Counted from the stretch's first letter, positions 26,657 through 36,289 are shown. The stretch is DNA of 64,000 bases from Hylemonella gracilis str. Niagara R (GCF_000600295.1 NZ_JEMG01000001.1:1219062-1283061), one strand, 5' to 3'. Notes: a model not told the origin generated them from the letters alone. Numbers and translations: made by a program.

Positions 26657-28480
26657 ATGAAATACTCCCATCTGAAGATAGGCACGCGCTTGGGCGTGAC
26701 CATCGGCATCCAACTGCTCTTGATGGTCGTCATGGGGCTGATGGGCTACATCAGCCTGAAGAAGATGGATGAGGCCGCCTACGCGATTTACCAATCGCAG
26801 CAACGCGTCACCTTGGCCACGGATTGGGTGCGCACCCTGGAGGCGCACCAAGAGGTCTTGACAGCCTACGTGCGCAGTTTCAACCCCGCCGAAAACAGTC
26901 GGCTGGAAACCGTGATCGCCTCCCATGCCCAGCGGGTGCTGGCGATCGACAAGCAACTGAACGCCTTGTCCACCGAGGAGGGCCGTGCGGCGCTGGCGGT
27001 TGTCAACCAGGTCGCCCAGTCCTACCGTGACGCGCGTGACGATCTGATGAAGCTGAAGAAGAACTTCAGCCAGGAAGACCTATTCCAACTGGAAAACCTG
27101 AACCAGACGCGCATCGTTCCTGGCTTGCAGGCCTATGCCGCCCAGGTGGGCAAGCTCGCCGAAGTGGCCGGGGCCGAGGCCACCGCAGCGGGCGAGGACG
27201 CGCGCGCCACTTGGCAGCGCGGTCGTGTCGTGTTGATTCTGTGTGGTGTCATTGCGCTGAGCGCTGGCCTGGCGTTGGGCCTGACCCTGACCCGCAGCAT
27301 CACCCGGCCCATTGCCGAGGCTGTGCGCCTGGCCGACACCGTGGCTGCGGGGGATCTCAGTCAGCGCATGGAATCGCAGGCCAAGGACGAAACGGGACAG
27401 TTGCTGCGTGCCCTGGGCACCATGAGCGAACGCTTGCGCACCGTGGTGTCGGAGGTTCGTGGTGGTGTTGAATCGGTCTCCTCCGCCTCCGGCCAGATCG
27501 CCTCGGGCAATCAGGATCTGTCGGCCCGAACCGAGCAGACGGCGGCCAGCCTGGAGGAGACCGCCGCCAGCATCGAGCAGCTCACCAGTTCCGTGGTGCA
27601 GTCCGCCGACACCGCCTTGCAGGCCAACCAGTTGGCCAGCGGCGCCGCCCAGGCCGCCCAGCGCGGCGGCGAGGTGGTGCAGCAAGTCGTGGCCAGCATG
27701 GCCCAGATCACTGAATCGTCCCGCAAGATCGGCGACATCATTGGTGTCATCGACGGCATCGCCTTCCAGACCAACATCCTGGCGCTGAATGCTGCGGTGG
27801 AAGCGGCCCGTGCGGGTGAGCAGGGTCGTGGCTTCGCGGTGGTGGCCGGGGAGGTGCGTAATCTGGCGGGGCGCAGCGCGGAAGCCGCCAAGGAAATCAA
27901 GGGCCTGATCGGCGATTCGGTCGATGCCGTGCAGATGGGCTCGATCCAGGTGGCTCAGGCCGGTCAGCGCATGGACGAGATCGTGAGCAGCGTGCGCCGT
28001 GTCAGTGACCTGATCGGCGAGATCAGCACGGCTTCTGCCGAGCAGCGCGACGGCATCAACCAGGTGAACCAGGCCATCAGTGGTCTGGACCAGATGACGC
28101 AGCAGAATGCCGCGTTGGTGGAGCAATCCACGGCCGCGGCCACCAGCATGCGCGACCAGGCCCAGCGGCTGGCGGAGGTGGTGGCGGTCTTCAAGGTCGG
28201 GACCAATACCCTGGCGCAGCAGACGACGACCCCGCCGACCCAACCCCCCTCGACCACGGCATCGAGTCGGCCATCCCGTTTGCCGGCGACGCCGCCAACA
28301 AGCACTGGGAAGGTGGCTTCGATTGGTGCCATTGCCCGCCCTTCGGCCGCCGATAAATCGACGCCCGGCATCTCGCCCCGCCCCGCACCTTCCTTGCCCG
28401 CAGCCAAGACCGAGGGGCGCAAGGACGCCGTGGCGGGCCAGGGCGCGACCACGGACGACGGGAGCTGGGAAAGCTTCTGA
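26657..28480 (+). CDS. Methyl-accepting chemotaxis protein 1
   Basis: A 607-residue transmembrane chemoreceptor. TM1 is at about residues 13-34, a four-helix-bundle type periplasmic sensor follows to about 188, then TM2 (about 190-212) and HAMP. The signalling hairpin is intact ([20 protein letters not shown] and [19 protein letters not shown]). The C terminus is a Pro/Thr-rich linker ending GSWESF, a pentapeptide-type tether for CheR/CheB. The ligand is unknown. AAGGAA at 26644-26649 sets the start. A strong terminator follows. A paralogue is next. Confidence 0.95.
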   Translation: MKYSHLKIGTRLGVTIGIQLLLMVVMGLMGYISLKKMDEAAYAIYQSQQRVTLATDWVRTLEAHQEVLTAYVRSFNPAENSRLETVIASHAQRVLAIDKQLNALSTEEGRAALAVVNQVAQSYRDARDDLMKLKKNFSQEDLFQLENLNQTRIVPGLQAYAAQVGKLAEVAGAEATAAGEDARATWQRGRVVLILCGVIALSAGLALGLTLTRSITRPIAEAVRLADTVAAGDLSQRMESQAKDETGQLLRALGTMSERLRTVVSEVRGGVESVSSASGQIASGNQDLSARTEQTAASLEETAASIEQLTSSVVQSADTALQANQLASGAAQAAQRGGEVVQQVVASMAQITESSRKIGDIIGVIDGIAFQTNILALNAAVEAARAGEQGRGFAVVAGEVRNLAGRSAEAAKEIKGLIGDSVDAVQMGSIQVAQAGQRMDEIVSSVRRVSDLIGEISTASAEQRDGINQVNQAISGLDQMTQQNAALVEQSTAAATSMRDQAQRLAEVVAVFKVGTNTLAQQTTTPPTQPPSTTASSRPSRLPATPPTSTGKVASIGAIARPSAADKSTPGISPRPAPSLPAAKTEGRKDAVAGQGATTDDGSWESF

Positions 28481-28861
28481 CGCGACGGGTTGAACCTGTT
28501 TCTGCGCGTTCAGTGCGCAAGGCAGGAGCCGCTGTCCAGCGGCTCCTGCCTTGCGCCTTAGTCTTTTTTCTCCTTCTTGCGCCAGAGCCATCGGCGGGTA
28601 CACCAACATTGCGTGTCGCCCGCGCCCTTGACCTGTGTCAAGAATCGTGAAATCCAGGGGGCTGCGCGTCAGGCCGAGGCGCGGCCGCTGCGCCTGCGCC
28701 ACGGCAAAACTTCCAAAACTTGAATCGCCTTACGCCCGCGTGTGGGCGTGGCTAGCCTGATGCGCGCTCGGGAGGAGTGGGTTTGATGCCCATGATCGTA
28801 CGGATGCTCATGGAGGGCACCCGGCGAGAACCGGGCCAGATTCAAAGGGATGGAGAGAAAA
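28481..28861. other. Intergenic region between two chemoreceptor genes
   Basis: This 381-bp gap holds the strong terminator of the first receptor gene (28515-28570), then about 280 bases with no convincing gene. The leader of the second receptor ends in GGAGAG (28852-28857). I see no clear sigma-70 or sigma-28 promoter. Confidence 0.6.
28515..28570 (+). terminator. Strong Rho-independent terminator after chemoreceptor 1
   Basis: A 20-bp perfect inverted repeat (28515-28534 with 28537-28556), effectively a 19-bp stem with a tetraloop, is followed by a T-rich stretch with six consecutive T. Confidence 0.92.
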
Positions 28862-30685
28862 ATGGATTACTTCAGTCACCTGAAGATAGGCACGCGCCTG
28901 TCGCTCGCCTTGGCCGCGCTGACACTTTTGTTGATGGTGGTCGGTCTGCAGAGCATTCTGGGCTCAACGGACATTCAGAAGCGACTCGTAGACATCGTTG
29001 ATCGGCGCATGGTCATCATCGAGGAGGTGAACGACCTGCGCCTGGAAGTCAATGAGCAGGCGCGCAGCATACGCAACCTGGCGCTTTTCACCAATCCAGA
29101 GCAGATCAAGGCCGAGCTCGCGGAACTGGCGGAATCACGCCGCATGGTCAATGAGTTGGTCTCGCGTGTCGAAGCCAGAATCGAGTCACCCAAAGGCCGT
29201 GAACTGCTTGCCCTCGCGGCCGATGGGCGGGGCAAGTTCCGCGATGGCGTGGACCGGTATGTCGCGATGCTCGAAGCCGGTCAGCGCGACGCTGCGGTGG
29301 CCTATTTGCTGTCAGGCGTGCGTCCGGTTCAATTGGCCTATCTGGCGGCGCTGGATCAGCAGATCGAGCTCCAAAAAACGCTGTCACATGAAGCGGGAGC
29401 CGTCGCGCTTTCAGAGGTGAAGACCTTGCGGCTGTCTGTGGCTGTGGCCATCGTCATCGCGCTGGTGCTGGCTTTCAGCCTCGGCGTCTGGATCGTCCGC
29501 TCCATCACCCGCCCCATCGCGCAGGCCGTTGCCTTCGCCGAAGCAGTCGCGGCCGGTGATTTGAGTCGTGAAGTCAGTTCAAGGCAGCGGGACGAGACGG
29601 GGCAGTTGCTCCAGGCACTGGGCACGATGCAGCACAGCCTGGTGAGGGTGGTGGGCATTGTGCGCCAGGGTTCGGACGAGGTGGCGACGGCCAGCGCACA
29701 GATCGCGCAGGGCAACCAGGATCTGAGCGCGCGCACCGAAAGCCAGGCCAGTTCCCTGGAAGAGACAGCGGCGTCGATGGAGGAGCTGTCATCCACCGTG
29801 ACGCAGAACGCGGACAACGCTCGGCAAGCCAATCAGCTCGCGCAGAACGCTTCCTCCGTCGCCCTGCAGGGGGGCGAAGTTGTTTCGCAGGTGGTTGAGA
29901 CCATGAAGGGTATCAGCGACGCGAGCAAGAAGATCGCCGACATCATCAGCGTGATCGACGGCATCGCCTTCCAGACTAACATCCTCGCCCTGAACGCGGC
30001 GGTGGAGGCCGCACGTGCCGGCGAACAGGGTCGCGGTTTCGCCGTGGTGGCCAGCGAAGTGCGCAGCCTGGCGGGTCGCAGCGCGGATGCGGCCAAGGAG
30101 ATCAAGGCACTGATATCCGACAGCGTGCACCGGGTCGAAGCCGGCACCACGCTGGTGGATCAGGCGGGGGCGACGATGCAGGATGTGGTCAACAGCATCA
30201 AGCGCGTGACCGACATCGTGGGTGACATCAGCGCGGCCAGCACCGAGCAGAGCCAGGGCGTGGCGCAGATCGGCGAGGCCGTGCAGCAGATGGATCAGGT
30301 GACCCAGCAGAATGCGGCACTGGTCGAGGAAATGGCGGCAGCTGCCAACAGCCTCAAAACCCAGGCCAAGGAACTGGTCGACGCAGTGGCCGTGTTCAAG
30401 CTGGCGCATGGCGTTGAACTTCGCGCGTCCACGCCTTCGTCGATGTCAGGGCAGGCGGAGCATCCCAATTCCCTCACAACGGCACCTCACCCGTTGGCAC
30501 GCGCAGGCTCAGGCAGCCATGCGCCTGAGCCCATGAAGGTACCGCCAGCTGTGACTGCATCCAAACCCGCAGTTCCCAGGCCCAAGGTTGCTCTGAAACA
30601 GGCGCCACAGCCTTTCCTGGCGGCCGAGCCTGCCAAGGCGCGTGCCACCACAGGTGGGGCCAGCGAAGAGTGGGAGTCCTTCTAG
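28862..30685 (+). CDS. Methyl-accepting chemotaxis protein 2
   Basis: A 607-residue chemoreceptor, the same length as its upstream neighbour. Both open with HLKIGTRL just before TM1 and share HAMP and signalling domains. The periplasmic part (about 35-190) is quite different and helix-rich, so the ligands should differ. TM2 is near [22 protein letters not shown]. The signalling tip has [20 protein letters not shown]. The C terminus is a Pro/Ala-rich linker ending EEWESF, again a CheR/CheB tether. GGAGAG precedes the ATG at 28862; an in-frame ATG at 28850 is less well placed. Confidence 0.94.
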   Translation: MDYFSHLKIGTRLSLALAALTLLLMVVGLQSILGSTDIQKRLVDIVDRRMVIIEEVNDLRLEVNEQARSIRNLALFTNPEQIKAELAELAESRRMVNELVSRVEARIESPKGRELLALAADGRGKFRDGVDRYVAMLEAGQRDAAVAYLLSGVRPVQLAYLAALDQQIELQKTLSHEAGAVALSEVKTLRLSVAVAIVIALVLAFSLGVWIVRSITRPIAQAVAFAEAVAAGDLSREVSSRQRDETGQLLQALGTMQHSLVRVVGIVRQGSDEVATASAQIAQGNQDLSARTESQASSLEETAASMEELSSTVTQNADNARQANQLAQNASSVALQGGEVVSQVVETMKGISDASKKIADIISVIDGIAFQTNILALNAAVEAARAGEQGRGFAVVASEVRSLAGRSADAAKEIKALISDSVHRVEAGTTLVDQAGATMQDVVNSIKRVTDIVGDISAASTEQSQGVAQIGEAVQQMDQVTQQNAALVEEMAAAANSLKTQAKELVDAVAVFKLAHGVELRASTPSSMSGQAEHPNSLTTAPHPLARAGSGSHAPEPMKVPPAVTASKPAVPRPKVALKQAPQPFLAAEPAKARATTGGASEEWESF

Positions 30686-30702
30686 TCAGCGCCCTGCCAG
30701 CT

Positions 30703-31110
30703 TCAGGCGTGGGCCGCGCTGCGAGTCGCGGTGCGTGCTTGCTGTCGGCAGTCGCTGCAGGAGCCGTACAAGGTCAGTTCGTGGTCGTCCACCACGAAAC
30801 CTCGGGGCGCCAGTTTCTGCATATTGCCCGGGCAGGCGTGCACGTCGAAGACCCGATCGCAATGGCGGCAGCGGAAATGGTGGTGGTGCTTGTGGCCGGC
30901 GAGTTCGTAGCGCGGCGGCTCGCCCGGCAGCTCCACGGGCCGGATTTCCCCGGCTTCGACCAGCTGCTTGAGATTGCGGTAGACCGTGGCCAGTCCGAGG
31001 GCTGGCACCTCGTGTTGGGCGGCCAGTTGGATCTCCACCGGCAGCAAGGGGCGGCCTGCGACGTCCAGGGCGGCGCGGATCGCGTGGCGTTGGCGGGTAG
31101 AGCGTTCCAT
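30703..31110 (-). CDS. zur: Fur-family metal regulator, probably Zur
   Basis: A 135-residue Fur-family repressor. The winged helix includes PALGLATVYRNLKQLVEAG. A His4 run at 75-78 (HKHHHHFRC) and two CxxC pairs (C81/C84 and C118/C121) would hold structural zinc and the sensing site. I favour Zur because the next genes on the same strand form a zinc-type ABC system with a palindromic operator upstream. It lacks the N-terminal part of longer Fur proteins. A CACAAT hexamer ends 6 bases before the ATG. It may be transcribed alone, as about 100 bases separate it from the DUF3299 gene. Confidence 0.82.
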   Translation of the reverse strand: MERSTRQRHAIRAALDVAGRPLLPVEIQLAAQHEVPALGLATVYRNLKQLVEAGEIRPVELPGEPPRYELAGHKHHHHFRCRHCDRVFDVHACPGNMQKLAPRGFVVDDHELTLYGSCSDCRQQARTATRSAAHA

Positions 31111-31210
31111 GGCGCAATTGTGGCAGGTGGTCCGGGGCGGCTTGGCGAGGTCGATGGGAGAGCGCCGGCCCGAGGCATTCAGGCCCTGGGTGAGTCACCT
31201 CGAGGGCGTT

Positions 31211-31777
31211 TCATTTGCCCGTGTACTTCACGACACGCGCGGCCTGCAAGCTGTAGCCGCTCACGCCCATGTCCGAGCCCTTGCGTTCCCGACCCAGGGT
31301 GCCGCTGACCCAAACCGCGCTCATGGTCTCGAAGCCCTTGAGGGGGGTCTTAGAGCGCACGAGGATGATCTGGTTCGCGGGCGGCGGCGGTGTGTGGATG
31401 CAGGCGCCGAAGTAGGGCACCAGCAGGAACTCACGCAGTCCATTTGCATTGCCTTCCAGTGGCACGATGAAGCCGGGTATCTTCACCGCCTTGCCTTCGA
31501 GCTGGGGCACCGTGGGCGCTTCGTCCCAGACCTTGCGCATGCGGTCGTAGAGTTCCTGCACGCGGTCGTCGGAATCGGGCAGCCCCGCCAGGTGCTGCAG
31601 GTCCCGGAAGGAGTCCGCCGGGTTCCAGTCCCGCGGCACCAATTCTTCCCACTGGATTTCCGGGTAATCGGCGGCCTTGCTGCCTTGCGCCAGCGCACCC
31701 AGGCTCAGCAGGGCCAGGGCCAGGCCAGTCAGCAGGCGACGGGAGATCGGGGCGATGGAGGGGAGGGCAGGGCGCAT
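31211..31777 (-). CDS. DUF3299 periplasmic protein of the zinc-type operon
   Basis: A 188-residue exported protein with a signal peptide at residues about 10-32 ending LAQG. The DUF3299 core is KIPGFIVPLEG, REFLLVPYFGACIHTPPPPANQ and MSAVWVSGTL. DUF3299 proteins are encoded with Zrg-type zinc ABC transporters in Vibrio and others; Cys and His of ACIH could bind metal. It lies 7 bases after the permease gene in the same direction, so it is the last gene of the operon. A second DUF3299 protein is encoded at 35.5 kb. Confidence 0.85.
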   Translation of the reverse strand: MRPALPSIAPISRRLLTGLALALLSLGALAQGSKAADYPEIQWEELVPRDWNPADSFRDLQHLAGLPDSDDRVQELYDRMRKVWDEAPTVPQLEGKAVKIPGFIVPLEGNANGLREFLLVPYFGACIHTPPPPANQIILVRSKTPLKGFETMSAVWVSGTLGRERKGSDMGVSGYSLQAARVVKYTGK

Positions 31778-31784
31778 GGTGTTG

Positions 31785-33053
31785 TCAGATCCTTGGGGAG
31801 AGGCCATCGGCCAGCGACAGGCGGTAGGCCCGCCAGCCGGGCAGCAGGCTGGCCAGCCAGCCCGCGATGAGCAAACCGGCCAGCAGCCAGCCCTGCGCGA
31901 GCGTGGGTTGCGCCAACTGTAGCGTCAGTCCGAATTCCGATTGCAGCCAGGGGCCAAGCGCCAACACACAAGCCGCCAGCGCAGCGATGCCCAGGCCGGT
32001 GCCGACCAGGGTCATCAGCATGCCTTCGAGCGCCAGCAGCAGCAGCACATGATGCAGGCTGGCCCCGACCGCGCGCAGCACCGCCAGCTCGCGCCGCCGT
32101 TCGTTCAGGCCGGCGAGCACCACCGACATCAGGCCCGCCATGCTGACCAGGGCCACCAGCCCGGACATCAGCATCAGCGCGCGTTCGCCGGCGCCCACCA
32201 CGTCCCAGAGTTCGTCCAGCGCCACGCCGGGCAGGATGGACATCAGCGGTTCGCCGCCGAAGTTGTTCACCTGGCGCTGCACCGAGAACACCGCGGCGCG
32301 GTTTTGCAGTCCCACCAACGCGGCGGTGACGCTGCGAGGCTGCAGGTTCATGCGCCGCGCCTCCTCGGCGCCCACGCGCAAGCCAGGCAGTGGGGCGCCC
32401 GCGATCCAGTCCACATGCAGGGCTTCCATGGCCTCCAGGCTGATGTGCACCGTGCGGTCCACCGGCGTGCCGGTGCGCGCAAGCACGCCCACCACGGTGA
32501 AGGGTTTGTCCGCGTGCTCGGAGAGGCTGATCTCGCCCGTGCCGTGGGCCAGGGTGATGCGCTGGCCCACGCGGTAGCCCAACTGGTCCGCGACCTCCGC
32601 GCCGATCACGGCGTCGTACAGATCGCGGAAGCGCTCGCCCGCCTGCAGCCGCAGCGGCTGCTGCTCGCCGTGACGGAAATGGTCGAAATACCCGGTGGTG
32701 GTGCCCAGCACCGGAAAGCCCCGGTGCGAGTCGCCCAGGGACAAGGGCACGACCCAGGCCACGCCGCGCAACTGTTGCAGTGCTTCGATGCTGCTCCAGC
32801 GGATGTTGTTGGTGGCCGCGCCGACGCGGAACACCGCATACAGCAAGAGTTGAACGGAACCGGTGCGCGGCCCGACGATCAGGTCGGTGCCGGACACGGC
32901 CGAGGAGAAGCTGCCGCGCAGGTCCGTGCGCACGCGCTCCACACCCAGCAGCATGAAGGTGGACAGGGCGATGGAGCAGACGGTCAGCGCCAGCGTGAAT
33001 CGCCGGTTCCAGGCGCTGCGCCAGGCCAAGCCCAGCAGAAAGCCGCGTCTCAT
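31785..33053 (-). CDS. ABC transporter permease, FtsX/MacB type, zinc-type system
   Basis: A 422-residue permease with one N-terminal membrane helix (about 20-40), a large periplasmic domain to about residue 285, and three C-terminal helices. This is the MacB/FtsX topology rather than that of an import channel. The conserved LNERRRELAVLRAVGAS cytoplasmic loop contacts the ATPase. Its start overlaps the stop of the ATPase gene by 4 bases (ATGA), which implies translational coupling. It corresponds to the permease of Zrg-like systems. Confidence 0.9.
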   Translation of the reverse strand: MRRGFLLGLAWRSAWNRRFTLALTVCSIALSTFMLLGVERVRTDLRGSFSSAVSGTDLIVGPRTGSVQLLLYAVFRVGAATNNIRWSSIEALQQLRGVAWVVPLSLGDSHRGFPVLGTTTGYFDHFRHGEQQPLRLQAGERFRDLYDAVIGAEVADQLGYRVGQRITLAHGTGEISLSEHADKPFTVVGVLARTGTPVDRTVHISLEAMEALHVDWIAGAPLPGLRVGAEEARRMNLQPRSVTAALVGLQNRAAVFSVQRQVNNFGGEPLMSILPGVALDELWDVVGAGERALMLMSGLVALVSMAGLMSVVLAGLNERRRELAVLRAVGASLHHVLLLLALEGMLMTLVGTGLGIAALAACVLALGPWLQSEFGLTLQLAQPTLAQGWLLAGLLIAGWLASLLPGWRAYRLSLADGLSPRI

Positions 33054-33766
33054 GCCAGGACCTCCTCGGGGCGCGTGGCCCGGTTGATCGAAGGCAGCAG
33101 CACTTGCCGCCCGAAGCGCGTGGCGATGCGCCGGTCATGGCTGACCAGCACCAGCGCGCTGCCCGCGCGCGCGCAGGCCGACAGCAGCAGGTCGAGGAAA
33201 ACGTCGCGGCGGTCCTCGTCCAGCGCCGAGGTCGGTTCGTCGGCGATCACCAGGTCCGGCTGGCCGATCAGCGCGCGCGCGGCGGCCACGCGCTGCTGCT
33301 GGCCGACCGACAGGGTGTGCGCGGGCCGGCGCCACACCGAGGCGTCCAGCCCCATGCCCGTCAGCCAGTGCTCGGCCCCCGCCAGCAAGGAGCCGTTCGC
33401 TTGCTCAGCCGCCGCGTGGCGCCGCGCGGAGAAGCGGCAAGGCAGCAGCACATTGTCCAGCGCGGTCAGGTAGGGCAGCAAGTTGAACTGCTGGAAGATG
33501 TAGCCGACATGGTCAACCCGGTGCCGGTCGCGTGCCATGGGGCGCAAGGCGCGCCAGTCGGTGCCCAACAGGGCGGCACGCCCGGACTGGGGCAGCAGGA
33601 TGCCAGCCATCAGCGACAGCAGGGTGCTCTTGCCGCAGCCGCTGGGGCCATGCAGGAACACGGTCTCGCCGGGCGCCACACCGAGCTCGGTGATGTCCAG
33701 GCAGTCCTGCTCTGTTCGCGGCCAAGCGTAGCGCAGGTCTTTCAATTCGAGGAGCAGGCGTGCCAT
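33050..33766 (-). CDS. ABC transporter ATP-binding protein, zinc-type system
   Basis: A 238-residue ATPase of the MacB/LolD type. Walker A is GPSGCGKST (residues 40-48), the signature is LSVGQQQRVAAARAL, Walker B is LVIADEPTSALD, and the switch His is in LVLVSHDRR. It pairs with the FtsX-type permease directly downstream. It begins 10 bases after the DUF2796 gene in the same operon. LolD-like mechanotransmission is the general mode for this type; metal handling is inferred from its neighbours. Confidence 0.92.
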   Translation of the reverse strand: MARLLLELKDLRYAWPRTEQDCLDITELGVAPGETVFLHGPSGCGKSTLLSLMAGILLPQSGRAALLGTDWRALRPMARDRHRVDHVGYIFQQFNLLPYLTALDNVLLPCRFSARRHAAAEQANGSLLAGAEHWLTGMGLDASVWRRPAHTLSVGQQQRVAAARALIGQPDLVIADEPTSALDEDRRDVFLDLLLSACARAGSALVLVSHDRRIATRFGRQVLLPSINRATRPEEVLA

Positions 33767-33775
33767 GACTGTGGT

Positions 33776-34372
33776 TCAGCGGCCCAACTGCAGGCGGGGT
33801 GCGTTGGGGCGCAATGTGCGTTTGAACTGACCCTGGGGCGAGGCCACCTGGGCATCGATGGCGCGGATGCGCGGGAAGGCCTCGAACAGTTTGACGTCGA
33901 CATGGCGGGCCTGCGGGGCCTGGGCGCAGTTGAAGACGATGTCGATGTCAATGTCGGCGTGCTCGTCCTTGGCGTGGCCTGGCTTGTCATCGTGACCATG
34001 ACCTTGGCCATGGACGCCCTCCTTGTTTTCCTCGCCCAGGCCCAGCACGGCCGAGTGCAGCGTCACCTTCGACAAGGTGCAGGCAGCGGCCGGGTCGGGC
34101 AGGAACAGCTGGTCGGCGGCGTTCAGGCGGGCCACCATGTCCGACACGCGCTGGCGCTCCGCATCGTTGCGCGGCGCGCGCTCGAAGCCGAGGAAGCCGT
34201 CCAGCGGCGATTCGATGGTCAGCGTCAGGGTCTGCGCGTCGACCGCCACGTCCATGGACAGGCGACCATGGGTGTGAGCGTGCTGCTGGGCCAGGGACGG
34301 CAGCGCCAGGGCCAAGGCTGTCGTGAGCAGAGCGAGAGCACGGACTGCGTGGCGGGAGGGAAATGCGGACAT
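33776..34372 (-). CDS. DUF2796 (ZrgA-like) periplasmic zinc-binding protein
   Basis: A 198-residue exported protein with a signal peptide ending LAQ and a mature start of HAHTHG, a metal-binding N terminus. The DUF2796 features are ESPLDGFLGFERAPR and a His/Asp-rich middle, HGQGHGHDDKPGHAKDEHADIDIDI. ZrgA of Vibrio cholerae has the same type and belongs to a zinc uptake system. First gene of the operon, with AGGAG six bases before the ATG. The promoter region contains an AT-rich palindromic operator shared with a divergent flavoprotein gene. Confidence 0.87.
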   Translation of the reverse strand: MSAFPSRHAVRALALLTTALALALPSLAQQHAHTHGRLSMDVAVDAQTLTLTIESPLDGFLGFERAPRNDAERQRVSDMVARLNAADQLFLPDPAAACTLSKVTLHSAVLGLGEENKEGVHGQGHGHDDKPGHAKDEHADIDIDIVFNCAQAPQARHVDVKLFEAFPRIRAIDAQVASPQGQFKRTLRPNAPRLQLGR

Positions 34373-34405
34373 GGAGGCTCCTGTAGGGTTGAAAAACGAC
34401 AAGTC

Positions 34406-34436
34406 GATAACGTTATCAATTATTCATTATCATTTG
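34406..34436. promoter_or_regulatory. Candidate Zur/Fur operator between divergent genes
   Basis: A perfect 12-base palindrome GATAACGTTATC (34406-34417) is followed by AATTATTCATTATCATTT. This gives repeated GATAA/TTATC-type half sites in an otherwise GC-rich region. It lies 34 bases before the ZrgA-like start and upstream of the flavoprotein gene. The layout fits binding of the Fur-family regulator encoded 3 kb away; whether iron or zinc controls it is inferred. Confidence 0.65.
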
Positions 34437-34556
34437 TGAGGGGTGTGTGTAGAAAAGAAAATGGACTGGAACCCGTCCGTTTTCTTGCGCCAAATCGATC
34501 CGAGCGCGCACGCCCGCATTCTCGCAACAAGCGGGGTCAGCCCCGAGGAAATGAAC

Positions 34557-35498
34557 ATGAGCAACAAGGACTTGGGCGCCGATGTCCCCCAAATGTTTTT
34601 TGACGTGGCCGTGGTCGGCGGCAGCTACGCTGGCCTGTCGGCCGCGATGCAACTGGCCCGCGCGCGCAGGCGCCTGCTGGTGATCGACGCGGGACAGCGT
34701 CGCAACCGTTACGCCGCTGCGTCCCACGGTTTTCTGGGGCAGGACGGCCGCGCGCCAGCGGAGATCGCGGCCGAGGGCAAGGCCCAACTGCTGGCCTACC
34801 CCACTGTGTCCTGGCTGGAAGACACGGTGCTCCAGGCGGAAAAGCATGGCAATGGCGCCGGCAATGCCGAGGGATTTGTCTTGCGCACGGGCCAGGGCCG
34901 AAGCGTGCGGGCCCGGCGGCTGATTCTGGCGCTGGGCGTGGTGGATCAACTGCCCTCCATCGAGGGCCTGGCACCGCGCTGGGGCCGCAGCGTCTTCCAT
35001 TGCCCCTACTGCCACGGTTACGAACTGGGACAGGGGCGCATCGGCGTGCTGGGCGTTGGTGATTTGTCGCTGCACCAGGCCTTGATGCTGCCGGACTGGG
35101 GCCAGGTCACTTTCTTCACCAACAACGGGGCCTGTGCGTTGGACGACACCCAGCGGACCCAATTGGCCGCGCGGGGTGTCACGCTCGAGCCACGACCCAT
35201 CGCCCGCATCGTGGACCAGGCGACCGTGGAACTCGCGGACGGCACGCGCGTCGAGATGGACGGCCTGTTCACCGCGAGTCAGACCCGCGTGGGCAGTCCG
35301 ATCGCAGAGCAACTGGGCTGCGCCTTCGAGACCGGCCCGCTGGGTAGCTACATCCGCACCGACGCCCTCAAGGAAACCACCGTGCCTGGCGTCTTCGCCT
35401 GTGGTGACGCCGCGCGCGCGGCCGGCAACGTGGCCTTCGCCGTGGGTGACGGGGCACAGGCGGGCGTGGCCACGCACCAGTCCCTGATGTTCCGCTGA
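34557..35498 (+). CDS. Thioredoxin reductase-like NAD(P)/FAD-dependent oxidoreductase
   Basis: A 313-residue flavoprotein of the TrxB-like group. The FAD-binding start is VAVVGGSYAGLSAAMQLARA, the redox pair is C149-PY-C152 in FHCPYCHGYELG, and the C-terminal FAD motif is GVFACGDAARAAGNV. Members without a dedicated thioredoxin are common and often reduce other disulfides. The start at 34557 follows GAGGAA. The frame is open to a GTG at 34443 but without homology. It is transcribed divergently from the zinc operon across the palindromic operator, so common control is possible. Confidence 0.85.
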   Translation: MSNKDLGADVPQMFFDVAVVGGSYAGLSAAMQLARARRRLLVIDAGQRRNRYAAASHGFLGQDGRAPAEIAAEGKAQLLAYPTVSWLEDTVLQAEKHGNGAGNAEGFVLRTGQGRSVRARRLILALGVVDQLPSIEGLAPRWGRSVFHCPYCHGYELGQGRIGVLGVGDLSLHQALMLPDWGQVTFFTNNGACALDDTQRTQLAARGVTLEPRPIARIVDQATVELADGTRVEMDGLFTASQTRVGSPIAEQLGCAFETGPLGSYIRTDALKETTVPGVFACGDAARAAGNVAFAVGDGAQAGVATHQSLMFR

Positions 35499-35518
35499 AC
35501 TGGTCCGGTGCTCTCTTT

Positions 35519-36289
35519 TCAGTAGCGCACGACGCGGGCCTGCGCCATCTGGTAGCGCACGGCCACCTGACCCTGGGCCTCGACCGGGTTCGACGAATTT
35601 TCGACGCGCAGCACGCCCTCGATCCACACCGCGTCCATGGTGCGCAGGCCCGCTGGCGCGGTGGCGGTGTGCACGTGGATGATCTGGTTGGCCGGCGGTG
35701 GCGGCGTGTGGATGCAGGCGCCGTGGTAGGGCACCAGCAGGAACTGCTTCAGGCGTCCGTCCGCCCGCTCCAGTGGAACGACGTAACCGGGGATGCGGAT
35801 GCGCTGGCCGTCCATGGCCGGGTTGGCCGGTGCGCTTTCTCCCGCTTCGCGCAGCTCGGCGTAAAGCGCCACCGCGCGCGGATCATCGTCTGCCAAGGCC
35901 GACTGCGCGCGTACCCGTTCCAGTACCTCGCGCTGCCGTGGCGACATCTCGGCTGCCAGCGCCTGCCAAGCGAGGGTGAGAGGGGCCGAGCCAGAACTCG
36001 GGATCGCGCCTGGGAGCGTGGGGCTGGGCCTGCCTGCGGCATGGCCTTCGCCGCGTACCTGGGCTGGGTCGCGGAAGTCTGGCGTGGCGGGTGGTGAGGG
36101 CAGGAACACCCCGATCAGCACCAGTACCAGCAAGGCGCCCAGGCCCAGCAGGCGCGGGTCCCGCAAGCCTGCACCCAGGCGGCGCCAAGCGCGCAGCCGG
36201 GACTGCGGACCCGCCGGCCTGCTGCTGTTTGCTGGCATGGCGATCGGCCTCTGGGGAGGGGCGGGTTCCGTGGTCCGGGAGTTGGGCAT
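35519..36289 (-). CDS. Second DUF3299 protein, membrane-anchored
   Basis: A 256-residue protein with a polar, Pro/Arg-rich N-terminal part, one membrane helix at about 47-62 (LLGLGALLVLVLIGVFL), and a periplasmic DUF3299 domain in the C-terminal half. That domain carries RIPGYVVPLERADG, KQFLLVPYHGACIHTPPPPANQ and MDAVWIEGVL. The core is clearly related to the DUF3299 protein of the operon at 31.2 kb, but this one has an anchor instead of a cleavable signal. It is convergent with the flavoprotein gene. The start is uncertain: in-frame ATG codons occur at 36289 and 36238, and none has a good ribosome site. Confidence 0.75.
   Translation of the reverse strand: MPNSRTTEPAPPQRPIAMPANSSRPAGPQSRLRAWRRLGAGLRDPRLLGLGALLVLVLIGVFLPSPPATPDFRDPAQVRGEGHAAGRPSPTLPGAIPSSGSAPLTLAWQALAAEMSPRQREVLERVRAQSALADDDPRAVALYAELREAGESAPANPAMDGQRIRIPGYVVPLERADGRLKQFLLVPYHGACIHTPPPPANQIIHVHTATAPAGLRTMDAVWIEGVLRVENSSNPVEAQGQVAVRYQMAQARVVRY

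Noticed and set aside
27080-28702. 540-codon minus-strand frame opposite chemoreceptor 1
   Set aside because: Antisense shadow with Leu/Gly/Arg repeats mirroring the Ala/Gln-rich receptor; it also crosses the terminator hairpin.
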